A DNA stretch of 64,000 nucleotides from Buttiauxella massiliensis (GTDB taxonomy: Bacteria > Pseudomonadota > Gammaproteobacteria > Enterobacterales > Enterobacteriaceae). The first letter of the stretch is position 1, and the number at the start of each line of letters is the position of its first letter. Location: NCBI RefSeq assembly GCF_902500225.1, contig NZ_LR722650.1, positions 186,001-250,000 on the forward strand, in the 5' to 3' direction. Both the position numbers and the translations under genes were made by a program. The notes beneath the pieces are model-generated. The model ran no database searches and was not told where the DNA came from. It saw nothing but the letters and a program-made list of their open reading frames with translations. Shown here piece by piece: positions 45,579 through 55,008 of the stretch.

Positions 45579-45771
45579 GAGTATTACCAGCCGCGTAAGA
45601 CCGACGATACGTTAATTTTCCCCATCTACAGAATACGCCGTTGAACAGGGTTATTACCGCCCGGACCGCGATCTCTTGTGGAGCAGGCAGACTAACCCAG
45701 ACGCGTTGACGTGGGAGCAATTTCTAAAAACTACCGGCTGGCAGGGTGATGGGTGCTCTTTCAATAGCTGA
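45579..45771 (+). pseudogene. Gene remnant with a frameshift, 3' end only
   Basis: Two reading frames together give protein-like sequence: EYYQPRKTDDTLIFPIYR from about 45579, then, after a frame change near 45630, EYAVEQGYYRPDRDLLWSRQ followed by TNPDALTWEQFLKTTGWQ, ending in TGA at 45769. There is no start codon or ribosome site. It overlaps the end of the LysR gene. I do not recognise the family; the reading is tentative. Confidence 0.35.
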
Positions 45772-46648
45772 GCGTAGATAACGCCTCTTCCATTAACTGT
45801 GCGAGGCGAGTTTGTACACTTTTATCGGCGCCTGATATTTTCAGCTGTTTAAGCGTGATACCCAGCGATCCTGGTGAAGGTAGTAGATGAGATGCCTTAT
45901 GTAGATTGCTGGGCATACCAATGTGGGTCCGTACCGTCAACCCAAGTCCGGCCTGAACTGCCGCCCAAATACCACTGAGGCTATGGCTGACAAATATAAC
46001 CCGCCAGGCAATACCCGCCTGGTCAAGACATTCGGTTGCTCTTGAACGCATCAGACAGGGGTTTTCAAACATCACTAGCGGCAAGGGTTCACCACTTGCC
46101 AGTAGTGCGGGAATGTCTAAGTCCGGATGATGGATCCATTCCAGTTTGCACTGCCCAAGAAGCTTGCCCTGGCTGGATGCTGTTGCAGGCTGCCACATCA
46201 GCGCCATATCGAGTTGGCTGTTATCAAGTGCTGTCTGTAGGGCTTGGTTGCGGTCGACTTTTGCCACAATCCTGACACCGGGATGATGGCGTTTGAACTG
46301 GCCGAGTATTCCTGGCATCAGTGATTCACCAAAATCTTCCTGCATCCCAATGCGAATTTCACCCTTCAGCAACTCACCTTTCAGGGCGCGCAGAGTTTCA
46401 TCGTTAAGCTCCAGAATTCGCCGCGCGTAGCCCATCAATATTTCGCCATGACGGGTGAGTTCAAGGTGCCGTCCTTTTTTTACCACCAGAGCGGCATCAC
46501 ACTGTCGTTCCAGTTTTTTCAATTGCGCGCTAACTGCCGAAGTTGAACGGGACAAGCGAGTCGCCGCCTGAGCAAAACTGCCTGACTCAATGCCGGTAAC
46601 AAAACTTCGTAGTGCATCCAGATCGAGAGTCGGGGCCAGTTTGTTCAT
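45761..46648 (-). CDS. LysR family transcriptional regulator
   Basis: 295 residues: N-terminal winged HTH (about 8-67; LDALRSFVTGIESGSFAQAATRLSRSTSAVSAQLKKLE) and a C-terminal periplasmic-binding-like effector domain (about 90-290; GEIRIGMQEDFGESLMPGIL). It is divergent from a two-gene operon of a carboxymuconolactone decarboxylase-like protein and a tautomerase, 100 bases away, which it most likely controls. The effector is not known. Confidence 0.9.
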   Translation of the reverse strand: MNKLAPTLDLDALRSFVTGIESGSFAQAATRLSRSTSAVSAQLKKLERQCDAALVVKKGRHLELTRHGEILMGYARRILELNDETLRALKGELLKGEIRIGMQEDFGESLMPGILGQFKRHHPGVRIVAKVDRNQALQTALDNSQLDMALMWQPATASSQGKLLGQCKLEWIHHPDLDIPALLASGEPLPLVMFENPCLMRSRATECLDQAGIAWRVIFVSHSLSGIWAAVQAGLGLTVRTHIGMPSNLHKASHLLPSPGSLGITLKQLKISGADKSVQTRLAQLMEEALSTLSY

Positions 46649-46748
46649 TATCGTCCTTAAAATCGGGATGGTTAGTTTTGAATTATGCGATTTTGTGGAC
46701 GTAACTATTGCGCCATGATGAGTTCACTGTCAATCAGGAGCGAACTAC

Positions 46749-47057
46749 ATGAGCAAAACACTCGATAAAAATACGCTTTCCCGCCTCTCCCCGAAGCTTG
46801 CTGAGCTGAGCAATAATGTGCTTTTTGATGATATATGGACGCGCGAACAACTGTCGCCACGCGATCGCAGCTTAATCACGGTGGCAACTCTGGTCGCTCT
46901 TGGGCGCATGCAACAATTGCCATGGCATCTGAACTTTGCCCGGCAAAATGGTTTGAGCAATGAGGAACTGACGGAAGTTTTCACCCATCTGGCATTTTAC
47001 GCAGGTTGGCCTGCTGCGGTGTCCGCACTAAGTTGTATGGATGAGGAGACTCACTGA
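46749..47057 (+). CDS. Carboxymuconolactone decarboxylase family protein
   Basis: 102 residues, all-helical CMD/AhpD-like fold: LSPRDRSLITVATLVALGRMQQLPWHLNFARQNGLSNEELTEV and HLAFYAGWPAAVSAL. The redox Cys pair of AhpD is missing, which fits the CMD-type subgroup without peroxidase function. AGGAG precedes the ATG. Its stop overlaps the next start (TGATG at 47055-47059). Confidence 0.88.
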   Translation: MSKTLDKNTLSRLSPKLAELSNNVLFDDIWTREQLSPRDRSLITVATLVALGRMQQLPWHLNFARQNGLSNEELTEVFTHLAFYAGWPAAVSALSCMDEETH

Positions 47058-47440
47058 TGCCTTTTACCCGAATCACCCTTGGTGAACATTATGATGATGA
47101 ACAACTGGCGAAGATTTCTGAGATTTTGCATCAGAGCCTGACCGGGCAATTTGCGGTACCGCTAAAAGATAAATTTCAGGTTTTCGAGCGATTGCCCATC
47201 AGCCAGCGCGTATTTGACCGTGAATATCTGAGCGGTAAACGCAGTGATAACTTTATTTTGTTCCAGATAACTGCCGGGAAAGCACGTACTAGCGAACAAA
47301 AGCAGAGCTTTTACCACCAACTTAGCGAGCGTTTGCATCAGGAATTAGCTATCCATCCTGATGATGTGATGGTAGTTATTCAATTTAATCAGACTGATGA
47401 CTGGAGTTTTAGCAACGGTCAGATGTATTGCCCGCTATGA
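47057..47440 (+). CDS. Tautomerase family protein
   Basis: 127 residues, 4-oxalocrotonate tautomerase/MIF-like superfamily. Pro2 at the mature N-terminus (MPFTRITLG) would be the catalytic base. The protein is about twice the length of a classic 4-OT subunit and resembles the group with the DREYLSGKRSDNFILFQITAGK segment. Translationally coupled to the CMD-like gene, and probably under the divergent LysR regulator. The substrate is unknown; a keto-enol conversion of an unsaturated acid or quinone-like compound is plausible. Confidence 0.87.
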   Translation: MPFTRITLGEHYDDEQLAKISEILHQSLTGQFAVPLKDKFQVFERLPISQRVFDREYLSGKRSDNFILFQITAGKARTSEQKQSFYHQLSERLHQELAIHPDDVMVVIQFNQTDDWSFSNGQMYCPL

Positions 47441-47449
47441 TAGTTTTGT

Positions 47450-47480
47450 CGGGTGGATAAGCGCAAAAATTATCCACCCG
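47450..47480. terminator. Terminator between convergent tautomerase and srfC genes
   Basis: CGGGTGGATAA (47450-47460) and TTATCCACCCG (47470-47480) form an exact 11-bp stem with a nine-base loop. Confidence 0.7.
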
Positions 47481-47488
47481 TTGCAGGG

Positions 47489-49624
47489 TTACAAATTCAA
47501 CAACGCTTTCAGTTTCGCTTTCTGAGCATCGCTCACATCCAGCGGATGGCGATAGCCGATGTTTTCCACCGCGCGGGTATATAGCGCCACCAGCCAGTCA
47601 TAGACGTAAAGCGTGCTACCACGAGCGGGTTGCTCGCCCAAGCGCACCAGGCGGGTGCTGGCTGTCGCCTGTTTTTGTGGTGCAAACACAGGTGAGCCTT
47701 TATTCACCCGACTTGCCGGGCGCAAAGCTGGAGCAACGTGGGCATAACCCAACCAGCTAACAAAATCGCCTAATACGGCTGTCACACAGGTGATTTCCTG
47801 CGCCATGCTGCCATCACCGTGGCGCAATGCCGACTCAAGCTGTTCAGGTAATTTCAGGCGATAACTGGCGACAATCAACAATTGGCAAAGTGCCTGAAGT
47901 TGAGTGTTATCCAGCCCGGAAAGATGAGCAACCTCGTGGCGAGTTGCCAACTGACGCAAATGATTAATCCACAACAGATGTACTACGGTGGCAAAACTGT
48001 CAGGGCTGCGCGTTTGTGTTTCACTGCTGTCTGCTTCTGCAAACAGATCGATATCCAGATGGAAACCCGCCGGCTGTTGGCTACGTAATTGCTGGTGGCT
48101 TACCCAACGTTGCTGTAAGACATGGCGCTCCGGCAATAAGCTTGCCAGCAGTTCGCCATGAAGGGCCGCGTGGGATTGCAGCGCGCGCACCAGACCTTCA
48201 GCCTGAGAACGTGCGCGTTCCGGTGTGAGGTTTTCGTCTTCAATCATATGGGTGAACAGGGCGCTGACTTCCGTATTCAGCGCGGCCTGCAACATCTCAA
48301 TACGCAGTGTCCGCTGTGCCGGAACCAGCGCATCGGCAAGCCACTCCAGCAAACGGTGCATATTACGGCTATCCAGCGCTTGCAAAGTCCCCCAACGTTT
48401 ACCTGGCAGACCTATAACACGTTGCACGCCTTCATCAAGGTTAGCGCCGGTAAAACGGGCATCGCGCGGAGTAATCGCCCAAATCAGACCTGGTGTAGTG
48501 GCATTACTGGCCTGGGTTTTATCGACCCAACGCGCCAGCATTTTACCAACTGCATTCACTTCCCGACGCTCGGCTGCCGCATTGCATACCACTAATTTAT
48601 CGGGCTGTAGATATTGTGCGTAATCATCAAGCTGCGCGAGGGGAATATCGACCACTTCAACCTGTGCCAGGCGTGGCTGGTAGTTAAGCGAAAGCGTAAT
48701 TTCCGCGCTCAACTGCTGTAAATCCTGCTGAGCCAGGCTGGTCTGTGTCCCGGCTTGTTGATTGACCAGAGGGCAAACCAGCACGTCCGCATTCATTTCT
48801 GGTTCATCTGGCGTGGTGGGGATCAAGAAGCCTTCTACCGGAAGCAGGAAGGTATCCACCAGCAGGCTGGCAGGAGCTAAAACCTGATGGGCGTAACCTA
48901 AATGATTCAACGTCTGCGCGAGATGCTGCCAGTGAGCGGTAATGGTGGCGTTATCTCCCCAAAGTGGTGCCAGTAATGTGGCTTGATCGGCGCAGCTTAG
49001 CCACGGCAGAAGCTCGGCCATTTGTTGCCACAACGTATTATCCAGATGATGTTGGCGGCGGACCACTTGCTGGTAAGTTTGTGCAATATCGGAGAATTGC
49101 AGCTGTGTCAGCCCTGGCATCGGTTGTGCCTGGCGGCGAGACTGTAACTCTTTGAGCTTTAATGCGATCACCTCGGGCTGCGCAAAACGGGTAGCACTGT
49201 TGGCGTGATACTGGCGAATCATACGCTGAGCAAGCGTACTGCTACTGCACAGCGTGATGAGTAACGGATAATGTTCCGCAACCGGCAGTTCGCGGCGAGT
49301 AAAACGCACGGCAATACCGGGCGCATGCCCAGGGTTAATGTGCGTCAGATAATCCAGCACTTTTCCGCCGAGCATAATCTCGATACGTTCATGATTATCG
49401 CCCAGTAGTGTGGTCAATAGGTGATGCTTGCCCGCGATCGAGTGGCCGTATAAGCCAATTGTTAGCGGTTGCTCCGTCTGTAAGTCAAGCTGGTGCTGAC
49501 GCTGCTGGAGTGTAGCCAGTTTATACAGTAGCCCATCGGCTTCATTTTCCACCAGGGGAACAGTCTGGCGAGTCTGTTGTACCCAGTCCACTAAAGGGTG
49601 CAGCGTTGAGGTTATTTGGTTCAT
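47489..49624 (-). CDS. srfC: SrfC family protein (putative virulence-associated, P-loop-like)
   Basis: 711 residues, third gene of srfABC. Near the N-terminus (about 57-70) GLYGHSIAGKHHLLTTLLGD resembles a GTPase P-loop and the segment after it, but the residue after GK is His in place of Ser/Thr. Later parts (IVDTFLLP-like, VEVVDIPLAQLDDYAQY, KLVVCNAAAERREV, LIWAITPRDARF) look like a degenerate G domain with a large helical C-terminus, as in dynamin-like proteins. Described in Salmonella as an SsrB-regulated factor. It overlaps the srfB stop by 4 bases (ATGA), so translation is coupled. No signal peptide. Confidence 0.85.
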   Translation of the reverse strand: MNQITSTLHPLVDWVQQTRQTVPLVENEADGLLYKLATLQQRQHQLDLQTEQPLTIGLYGHSIAGKHHLLTTLLGDNHERIEIMLGGKVLDYLTHINPGHAPGIAVRFTRRELPVAEHYPLLITLCSSSTLAQRMIRQYHANSATRFAQPEVIALKLKELQSRRQAQPMPGLTQLQFSDIAQTYQQVVRRQHHLDNTLWQQMAELLPWLSCADQATLLAPLWGDNATITAHWQHLAQTLNHLGYAHQVLAPASLLVDTFLLPVEGFLIPTTPDEPEMNADVLVCPLVNQQAGTQTSLAQQDLQQLSAEITLSLNYQPRLAQVEVVDIPLAQLDDYAQYLQPDKLVVCNAAAERREVNAVGKMLARWVDKTQASNATTPGLIWAITPRDARFTGANLDEGVQRVIGLPGKRWGTLQALDSRNMHRLLEWLADALVPAQRTLRIEMLQAALNTEVSALFTHMIEDENLTPERARSQAEGLVRALQSHAALHGELLASLLPERHVLQQRWVSHQQLRSQQPAGFHLDIDLFAEADSSETQTRSPDSFATVVHLLWINHLRQLATRHEVAHLSGLDNTQLQALCQLLIVASYRLKLPEQLESALRHGDGSMAQEITCVTAVLGDFVSWLGYAHVAPALRPASRVNKGSPVFAPQKQATASTRLVRLGEQPARGSTLYVYDWLVALYTRAVENIGYRHPLDVSDAQKAKLKALLNL

Positions 49625-52593
49625 TTTTGATACACGCTCCCGCTGTCAATCCAGTAATGGCTGGCTCCGCTGTAGCTTCCTGCCAGGGTATTCAATTTAA
49701 AACTGAGCTGGTTAAGTGGCACTTTGCTGCCATCCTGCAACCAGGCTTCCGCCAGCACAAAAGCATCGGCTTCGCGTGTTTGTTGCAAGCGCACATTTAG
49801 CACACCTTCACCGGCTATCTCTTTTGCCAACTGCGGTGAGTTAATCGCCAGTGTATACAGCGGTGTGGCAGGCCAGCGGGCATCATCAAGCTGGCGGAAA
49901 CCGAGACAAGCATTGCCGCGTAGCGGGAAATGCAGACGGGTATCAAGCGTTGATTTCGCATCGTCGAGATCGATATCGCGATACCAGACGTTTTTCTCAA
50001 CCAATGTGTTGTTGCCATCGAGCATGCCCAGATAGCGCACAGTGGAGTACGCCTGAATGTCAGAGGCTTTGAAGTTAAAGCCAGGCAGGCGCAAGTCCAT
50101 CGCCAGGCTGCACAGCATGGCGCCAACAGCGGCGGTAGATTTCGGGTTGCCAATACGGCCTTGTTGGCTAAATGGGTACCACTCATGAGTCTGATAATTA
50201 TCCAACCAGACGATGCGGTTCACTGGTACCGGTTGTTGGTAGCGCAATAATGCCTGCACGCCTGGCAAGCAGGCCGGACGCCCGGTGACCAACAGCACAT
50301 CGCAGCAATAGTGGCTTATCACTTCACACAGCGCCTGAAGCGGGGCGGTCAGAGTGAATTGCCCTGCAAGTAACGCTTCTTGTAGCGATGCCAGTTCAAC
50401 CTGTAATGGCACGCTGAATAGATCAAACGCTGGAGCATCAGCCGGCAGCGCGTGCTGTACAGCCTGTTGAACATAATTGATCACGTTATCTGTTGGGCGC
50501 TGGGCCAACAGTTCGCCAAATGTCGCTTCGAGTGTTGCGTGGCGATCGTCGGGATCGCTATTTTCCCAGTAAGACAGCACTGCATGCCCAAGAGGGATAA
50601 ACAGTTGCAGTGCGGTTTGCTGGCGCAGCGTACCTCGCGTGTCCATGCGCCCGGACTCACCAAACAAGGTGGTCATTAGACCGGTGGTATCAACCACACC
50701 TGCCTGGTGAATTTGTGCCTGTAATGCAGGGAGCACACAGCGCTGGATAACATCCAACAAAATGTCGTCACCCGCGACTTTAAAGCCTTCGCGGAACAAT
50801 AAACGCGGAGCAATTTTCACATTGCTGCCGACACCATCATCAAGATGATACTGGGTGATAGCCATATCGGTCGTGCCACCACCGATATCAATGGATGCGA
50901 CGCGCAGCGTTTTGCCCGGCAGTTCATCAGCGGCTAACTCGCGGTCCGGGCGAGCGAGGCTTTTAAAGAAGTTGCCCGTTTGCCCGGCATAGTTGACCAA
51001 CGCTTCGTTATACAGCCACACCAATTGCCCGCAGGTGGCTTCGTCCCACTCCATCTGAACATCAGGGACTGGGACGACACTTTTCTGGAAATCACGCTCG
51101 CTGGTGAAACCATCATCTGTGGGGTGCCATTCCATCGCTTTCCACACCAGACCTACTGCTTCCTGCATTCGCTGGCGGAAGATCTCACGCTCCTGTTTTG
51201 GCATCGCCGAAGGCAGTGTCAGGATCAGATGGCGTAGCTGACGTGGCGCATTGAGGTGCCCCATGCTCTGGCGTGAGCCGACGCTGTTAATCTGCATCAG
51301 CGCCTGTGCCAGTAACTCACACAGCATCAGGGTCATTAACGAACTACGGCTGTACTGTGGCGAGAACACTGGCAGGCGGTCTTCCAGCGGTAATGAATAG
51401 AGCGGCTGCCCGTCGTCATTCATCAGGTTCATCAGGGGATAAGCGGTCGCCAGTGGTTCACGCTGGGTTTTCACACCCATTTGGCTAAAACGCCAATCCT
51501 GGTTGGCCGGAGTTTCATCCCATAGATAACGGCGCGGGCTGGAGATGCCACTTGCGCCATCGGTCCCTAAACGGGCAGAAGCCATGCTGCGAGCTTCATC
51601 GCCAACGCGGGCAATCGATGGCCAGACAAACGCATCGTCACGGCCACTTTCCACCGAGAAATGCTGTTTGCCGAATTTGGCTTCAGAGAATTCGAGGCGG
51701 CTGGTAAACATCGCTTCGTTGATGGTTTGTGGTTCGCTGAGCGAGCGAATTTGCAGCTCGGCAGTCTGGCGCAGGCCGTCATTGGCTTCGCCGTGGTCTT
51801 CAATCAATACGCCACAGGTGTGGGTATTGCCGACATCCAGTACAAGATCGACGGGGATCGCCGGGGCTTGCAGCGTGGCGGTGACAATTTTCACTTCTGG
51901 CACTGAAAGCTGTGCGCCGAGCATTTCGATAATATTGAGATAGTGCGCCTGGTACTCGAAGGTTTTCAGCGCGTTGCTGATCTCACGCTCTGTTCTGGAT
52001 TCGTGGCGGGTGGCAAATTGCGTGAACACTTCACGCAGCCAGCCATCAACCCAGGTTTGATCGATAAAGTCGTTAATTTCTTCGTTGTGCCACGCAAGGG
52101 CAAAACGGGCTCCGTTACGGACATCATTTTGCGTGGGAGCCAAATGGGCCGCAGGGTTATCATCGGCGAGGATTTTTGTATCCAGTGCGATGGTAATGCG
52201 TACGGTGTTTCCAGCCGAGTCCGGTGTTTCAAGGCAACGAATCTGCACTCGTGCCCAGTTATCCGGGCCGCCCACAAAAGTACGTGGCGGATTAAAACGC
52301 AGGAACGGCAGCGGCAGCCAGGTTTTATCCAGCAGTTTCAGGGAATGGCCAAGTGTGATGGTGCTTTCCGGTTTCACTACCTCAGGAGCCGAGCCCTGTG
52401 TGCCTGGCAGAGTAAATTTGCCCGGTATCACATCGTAATCAAGGCGTAAAAGCGGGCCGTTCGCCGTTTTACGCACAAAGCGCCCGGTATGCGGAGCATT
52501 AGGCTGCGGAGCAAGGCCGAAATCCAGAAACTGAATGCCGCTGTCTTTAATGAGCGTCACGCTCGACTTATAGGGATACAGAGTGGCAAACAT
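49621..52593 (-). CDS. srfB: SrfB family protein, actin/Hsp70-like ATPase fold
   Basis: 990 residues. Two actin-superfamily phosphate loops are visible: VDLVLDVGNTHTCGVLIED (about residue 247) and VASIDIGGGTTDMAITQY (about 565), and an adenosine-type motif, LLVTGRPACLPGVQAL (about 770). The first 240 residues form a separate N-terminal domain. This suggests an ATP-driven conformational or polymerising protein. In Salmonella SrfB is an SsrB-regulated factor. It begins four bases after the srfA stop and is coupled to srfC. Confidence 0.87.
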   Translation of the reverse strand: MFATLYPYKSSVTLIKDSGIQFLDFGLAPQPNAPHTGRFVRKTANGPLLRLDYDVIPGKFTLPGTQGSAPEVVKPESTITLGHSLKLLDKTWLPLPFLRFNPPRTFVGGPDNWARVQIRCLETPDSAGNTVRITIALDTKILADDNPAAHLAPTQNDVRNGARFALAWHNEEINDFIDQTWVDGWLREVFTQFATRHESRTEREISNALKTFEYQAHYLNIIEMLGAQLSVPEVKIVTATLQAPAIPVDLVLDVGNTHTCGVLIEDHGEANDGLRQTAELQIRSLSEPQTINEAMFTSRLEFSEAKFGKQHFSVESGRDDAFVWPSIARVGDEARSMASARLGTDGASGISSPRRYLWDETPANQDWRFSQMGVKTQREPLATAYPLMNLMNDDGQPLYSLPLEDRLPVFSPQYSRSSLMTLMLCELLAQALMQINSVGSRQSMGHLNAPRQLRHLILTLPSAMPKQEREIFRQRMQEAVGLVWKAMEWHPTDDGFTSERDFQKSVVPVPDVQMEWDEATCGQLVWLYNEALVNYAGQTGNFFKSLARPDRELAADELPGKTLRVASIDIGGGTTDMAITQYHLDDGVGSNVKIAPRLLFREGFKVAGDDILLDVIQRCVLPALQAQIHQAGVVDTTGLMTTLFGESGRMDTRGTLRQQTALQLFIPLGHAVLSYWENSDPDDRHATLEATFGELLAQRPTDNVINYVQQAVQHALPADAPAFDLFSVPLQVELASLQEALLAGQFTLTAPLQALCEVISHYCCDVLLVTGRPACLPGVQALLRYQQPVPVNRIVWLDNYQTHEWYPFSQQGRIGNPKSTAAVGAMLCSLAMDLRLPGFNFKASDIQAYSTVRYLGMLDGNNTLVEKNVWYRDIDLDDAKSTLDTRLHFPLRGNACLGFRQLDDARWPATPLYTLAINSPQLAKEIAGEGVLNVRLQQTREADAFVLAEAWLQDGSKVPLNQLSFKLNTLAGSYSGASHYWIDSGSVYQK

Positions 52594-52596
52594 TGA

Positions 52597-53925
52597 TTAA
52601 TCACCCACTTTTTTAAATGTCACAGGAACCACGGTGTCCTCCTCGTAGCGCCCACTGCACTCGGCGACATCATTCTCGCCAGGTTTGCAGGATATTTCCG
52701 GCAGCGGATAGCGTGAGCCATCGCTACAACGCGCATTGCCACGGGTTTTGATCATCAACGTACCGGACTGCATCAGCCCAGAGAATACTTCTGCTTTGCA
52801 AACAATATTGTCGCCATGCACCAGCCGCACATTGCCTTTGTTGTTGGCAATTTGATAACGCAGCGTAGGTGGTTTGCCGGTGATGGAATCTTTAACGTTG
52901 ATGGCCACACGCCAGTTGCCGTTGAGGAATTTTGTCGAGCCAATTTTTAGCGAATCAGCCGGTAAAACCAGTGCGCCTTTAGGTATTTCAGCTGCCGGTG
53001 TTGTCGTTGTAACAGCAGCAGGTTCTGGTTCCGGCGCTGGTGGTTCAACGACCGCGGCTTGAGTGACAGGCAAAGTTGAAACATGGGCCACCGGTGCTGC
53101 CTGAATGGCTGCTGGAGCGATGGTCTGAGGTTTAACTTCCGCTTGTTTCTGAGCTAAAGGTTCGGCATGGGGTGCCGATACCAGATAATAAGAAAGTGGA
53201 GCAGCGATGCAGGCGATGATGGCGGCTGCAACAGGAGGTAACCAACGCTTCGGCTTTTTCGTGACGGGAGTTTCACGCACGACTTCAGCCTCTGGCGCTG
53301 ATACCAATGGCTCATCATTTTGAGATGCCACAGGTGTGAGTGCCGCCACGGAATAGAGTGGCTCATCGGGCTCGCTTAACACCACGACAGGTGGCGCAGC
53401 AGGCGGCGGTTCTGGCAGGAATTCAATTACCGGCTCGTGTTCTTCAGCAATGCGTAAGCAATCCAGTGGATCAGGACGGGCACTACTATTAAGCGTCACA
53501 AACCCCCAAAAAGTGATGACCGGTTTCCCGTCTACCAGATAAACATGCGGGCTACCCGGAAACTGCAATGTATTGGCGAGTAACGAGCCAAAAAGCTGAA
53601 TGGACGTTTTTTCCGCCTGTTGGCAACGCTGAATCAGCGAGGCGATGTTGGCCTGGCAGTTATCGAGATAGCGCAGGGCTTTTTTACGTTGCTCATCACT
53701 GGCGGCAGCCCAACTGACAACGCTGCCTTCAAAGGGGGCGTACCAGTCAACACGATCGCCTTCATCGTTTGGTTGAGGTATCGCAAGGCTGTCGACCACC
53801 GCTTGCTGTTTGCGTAAGCGTAATGTTTCGCGAATTTGTAGCGCTGAGTCGAACACAGTCTGCCCGTTTTCGCCGAGCGAAAGAAAATCATCTAAGCATC
53901 CGCTGCGCAATAATGTTTTTGCCAC
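52597..53925 (-). CDS. srfA: SrfA family protein with a single membrane segment
   Basis: 442 residues starting at GTG 53925 (AGGA eight bases upstream). Residues 1-170 form a cytosolic domain (VYLVDGKPVITFWGFVTLNS is a typical motif), then a Pro/Ala-rich linker, one membrane helix at about 226-250 (LPPVAAAIIACIAAPLSYYLV), another long Pro/Ala/Thr linker, and a C-terminal Cys-containing domain (about 335-442) likely in the periplasm. So it probably anchors the srfB/srfC proteins to the inner membrane. First gene of the operon; the promoter should lie in 53926-54122. Confidence 0.82.
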   Translation of the reverse strand: MAKTLLRSGCLDDFLSLGENGQTVFDSALQIRETLRLRKQQAVVDSLAIPQPNDEGDRVDWYAPFEGSVVSWAAASDEQRKKALRYLDNCQANIASLIQRCQQAEKTSIQLFGSLLANTLQFPGSPHVYLVDGKPVITFWGFVTLNSSARPDPLDCLRIAEEHEPVIEFLPEPPPAAPPVVVLSEPDEPLYSVAALTPVASQNDEPLVSAPEAEVVRETPVTKKPKRWLPPVAAAIIACIAAPLSYYLVSAPHAEPLAQKQAEVKPQTIAPAAIQAAPVAHVSTLPVTQAAVVEPPAPEPEPAAVTTTTPAAEIPKGALVLPADSLKIGSTKFLNGNWRVAINVKDSITGKPPTLRYQIANNKGNVRLVHGDNIVCKAEVFSGLMQSGTLMIKTRGNARCSDGSRYPLPEISCKPGENDVAECSGRYEEDTVVPVTFKKVGD

Positions 53926-54122
53926 GTCATCAATCCTGCTGTTTTCAGCTCCGCTTGAGCCATTTTCACACTTTCCATTTTACGGATTCCCGGCACAGGC
54001 AAACGGCGGAAGAGATGGCACTTTTTTCTAATTATCGGGCGATTGCACTTAAGTCTTTGGGGCGTTCGCAGGTTTTGTGCTACTGATTAAAGTCATCCCA
54101 AAATCAAAAGGGCGTTCAATCA

Positions 54123-54836
54123 ATGTCAGAAACACTACCTTTATTGCTGGTTCAAATGGGCCATCCTCCCACTGATATTCGCGCGGCTGTTGGCGAACAG
54201 CCTGACTGGTTTAAAGCCGCATTAGGTGATGTTGGCCCAATTAAAGTTGTTTGCCCGTTTGAAGGTGAGCGACTGCCAGCGGCGGGTACGTTTAGCGGTG
54301 CGGTGATTTCGGGTTCATGGGCGATGGTCACCGACCATGAAGAGTGGAGTGAGCGCACGGCCAACTGGTTGCGTGAGATTATTGGCGCGGGGGTTCCGGT
54401 ATTAGGTGTATGTTATGGGCACCAATTGATGGCATACGCGCTAGGCGGTGCGGTGGATTACCATCCGCAAGGCAGCGAAGTGGGGCAAATTGCCGTCAGC
54501 TTGAATGATGCAGCACGTCATGACCCGTTACTTGAAGGTTTGCCAAACTCTTTTGATACGTTTTTAAGCCACGAGCAAAGCGTGCTTACGCTACCGTCAT
54601 GTGCCGTGGTGCTTGCAGCATCCAGTCACGATCCACACCAGATTATCCGCTATTCATCGACTGCACTTTCGGTGCAATTCCACCCAGAATTTAGTGCGCC
54701 AGTGATGAATAAAATCATTACCAGCCGTAGTGAAAGAGTGGCGATGAAAGGCAAAGACCGTGATGCGTTATTAGCCGCAGTGAGCGATACGCCTTTTTCG
54801 CGTGCGATCTTACAGAAGTTTGTTGCGTCATTGTAA
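54123..54836 (+). CDS. Class I glutamine amidotransferase-like protein (YfeJ type)
   Basis: 237 residues. The catalytic triad is complete: Cys97 in GVCYGHQL, His187 and Glu189 in VQFHPEF. Similar stand-alone proteins are annotated as glutamine amidotransferase or gamma-glutamyl hydrolase-like; the partner synthase is unknown. The gene is divergent from srfA and not in an operon. Confidence 0.86.
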   Translation: MSETLPLLLVQMGHPPTDIRAAVGEQPDWFKAALGDVGPIKVVCPFEGERLPAAGTFSGAVISGSWAMVTDHEEWSERTANWLREIIGAGVPVLGVCYGHQLMAYALGGAVDYHPQGSEVGQIAVSLNDAARHDPLLEGLPNSFDTFLSHEQSVLTLPSCAVVLAASSHDPHQIIRYSSTALSVQFHPEFSAPVMNKIITSRSERVAMKGKDRDALLAAVSDTPFSRAILQKFVASL

Positions 54837-55008
54837 ATGAATATGGTGGTGCATTGTGCTGCTGGTGGCGTTAAAATGCACGAATATCACTATTAATGAA
54901 TAACCTGAGAGCCTTTTGTTATTTGTCAGAATTTAAGAGCTATGGTGTTATTGACGCTCAAAATTATAAGTTCACTTTTCATTTGGCAAGCATACAAAAG
55001 GCAAAACT

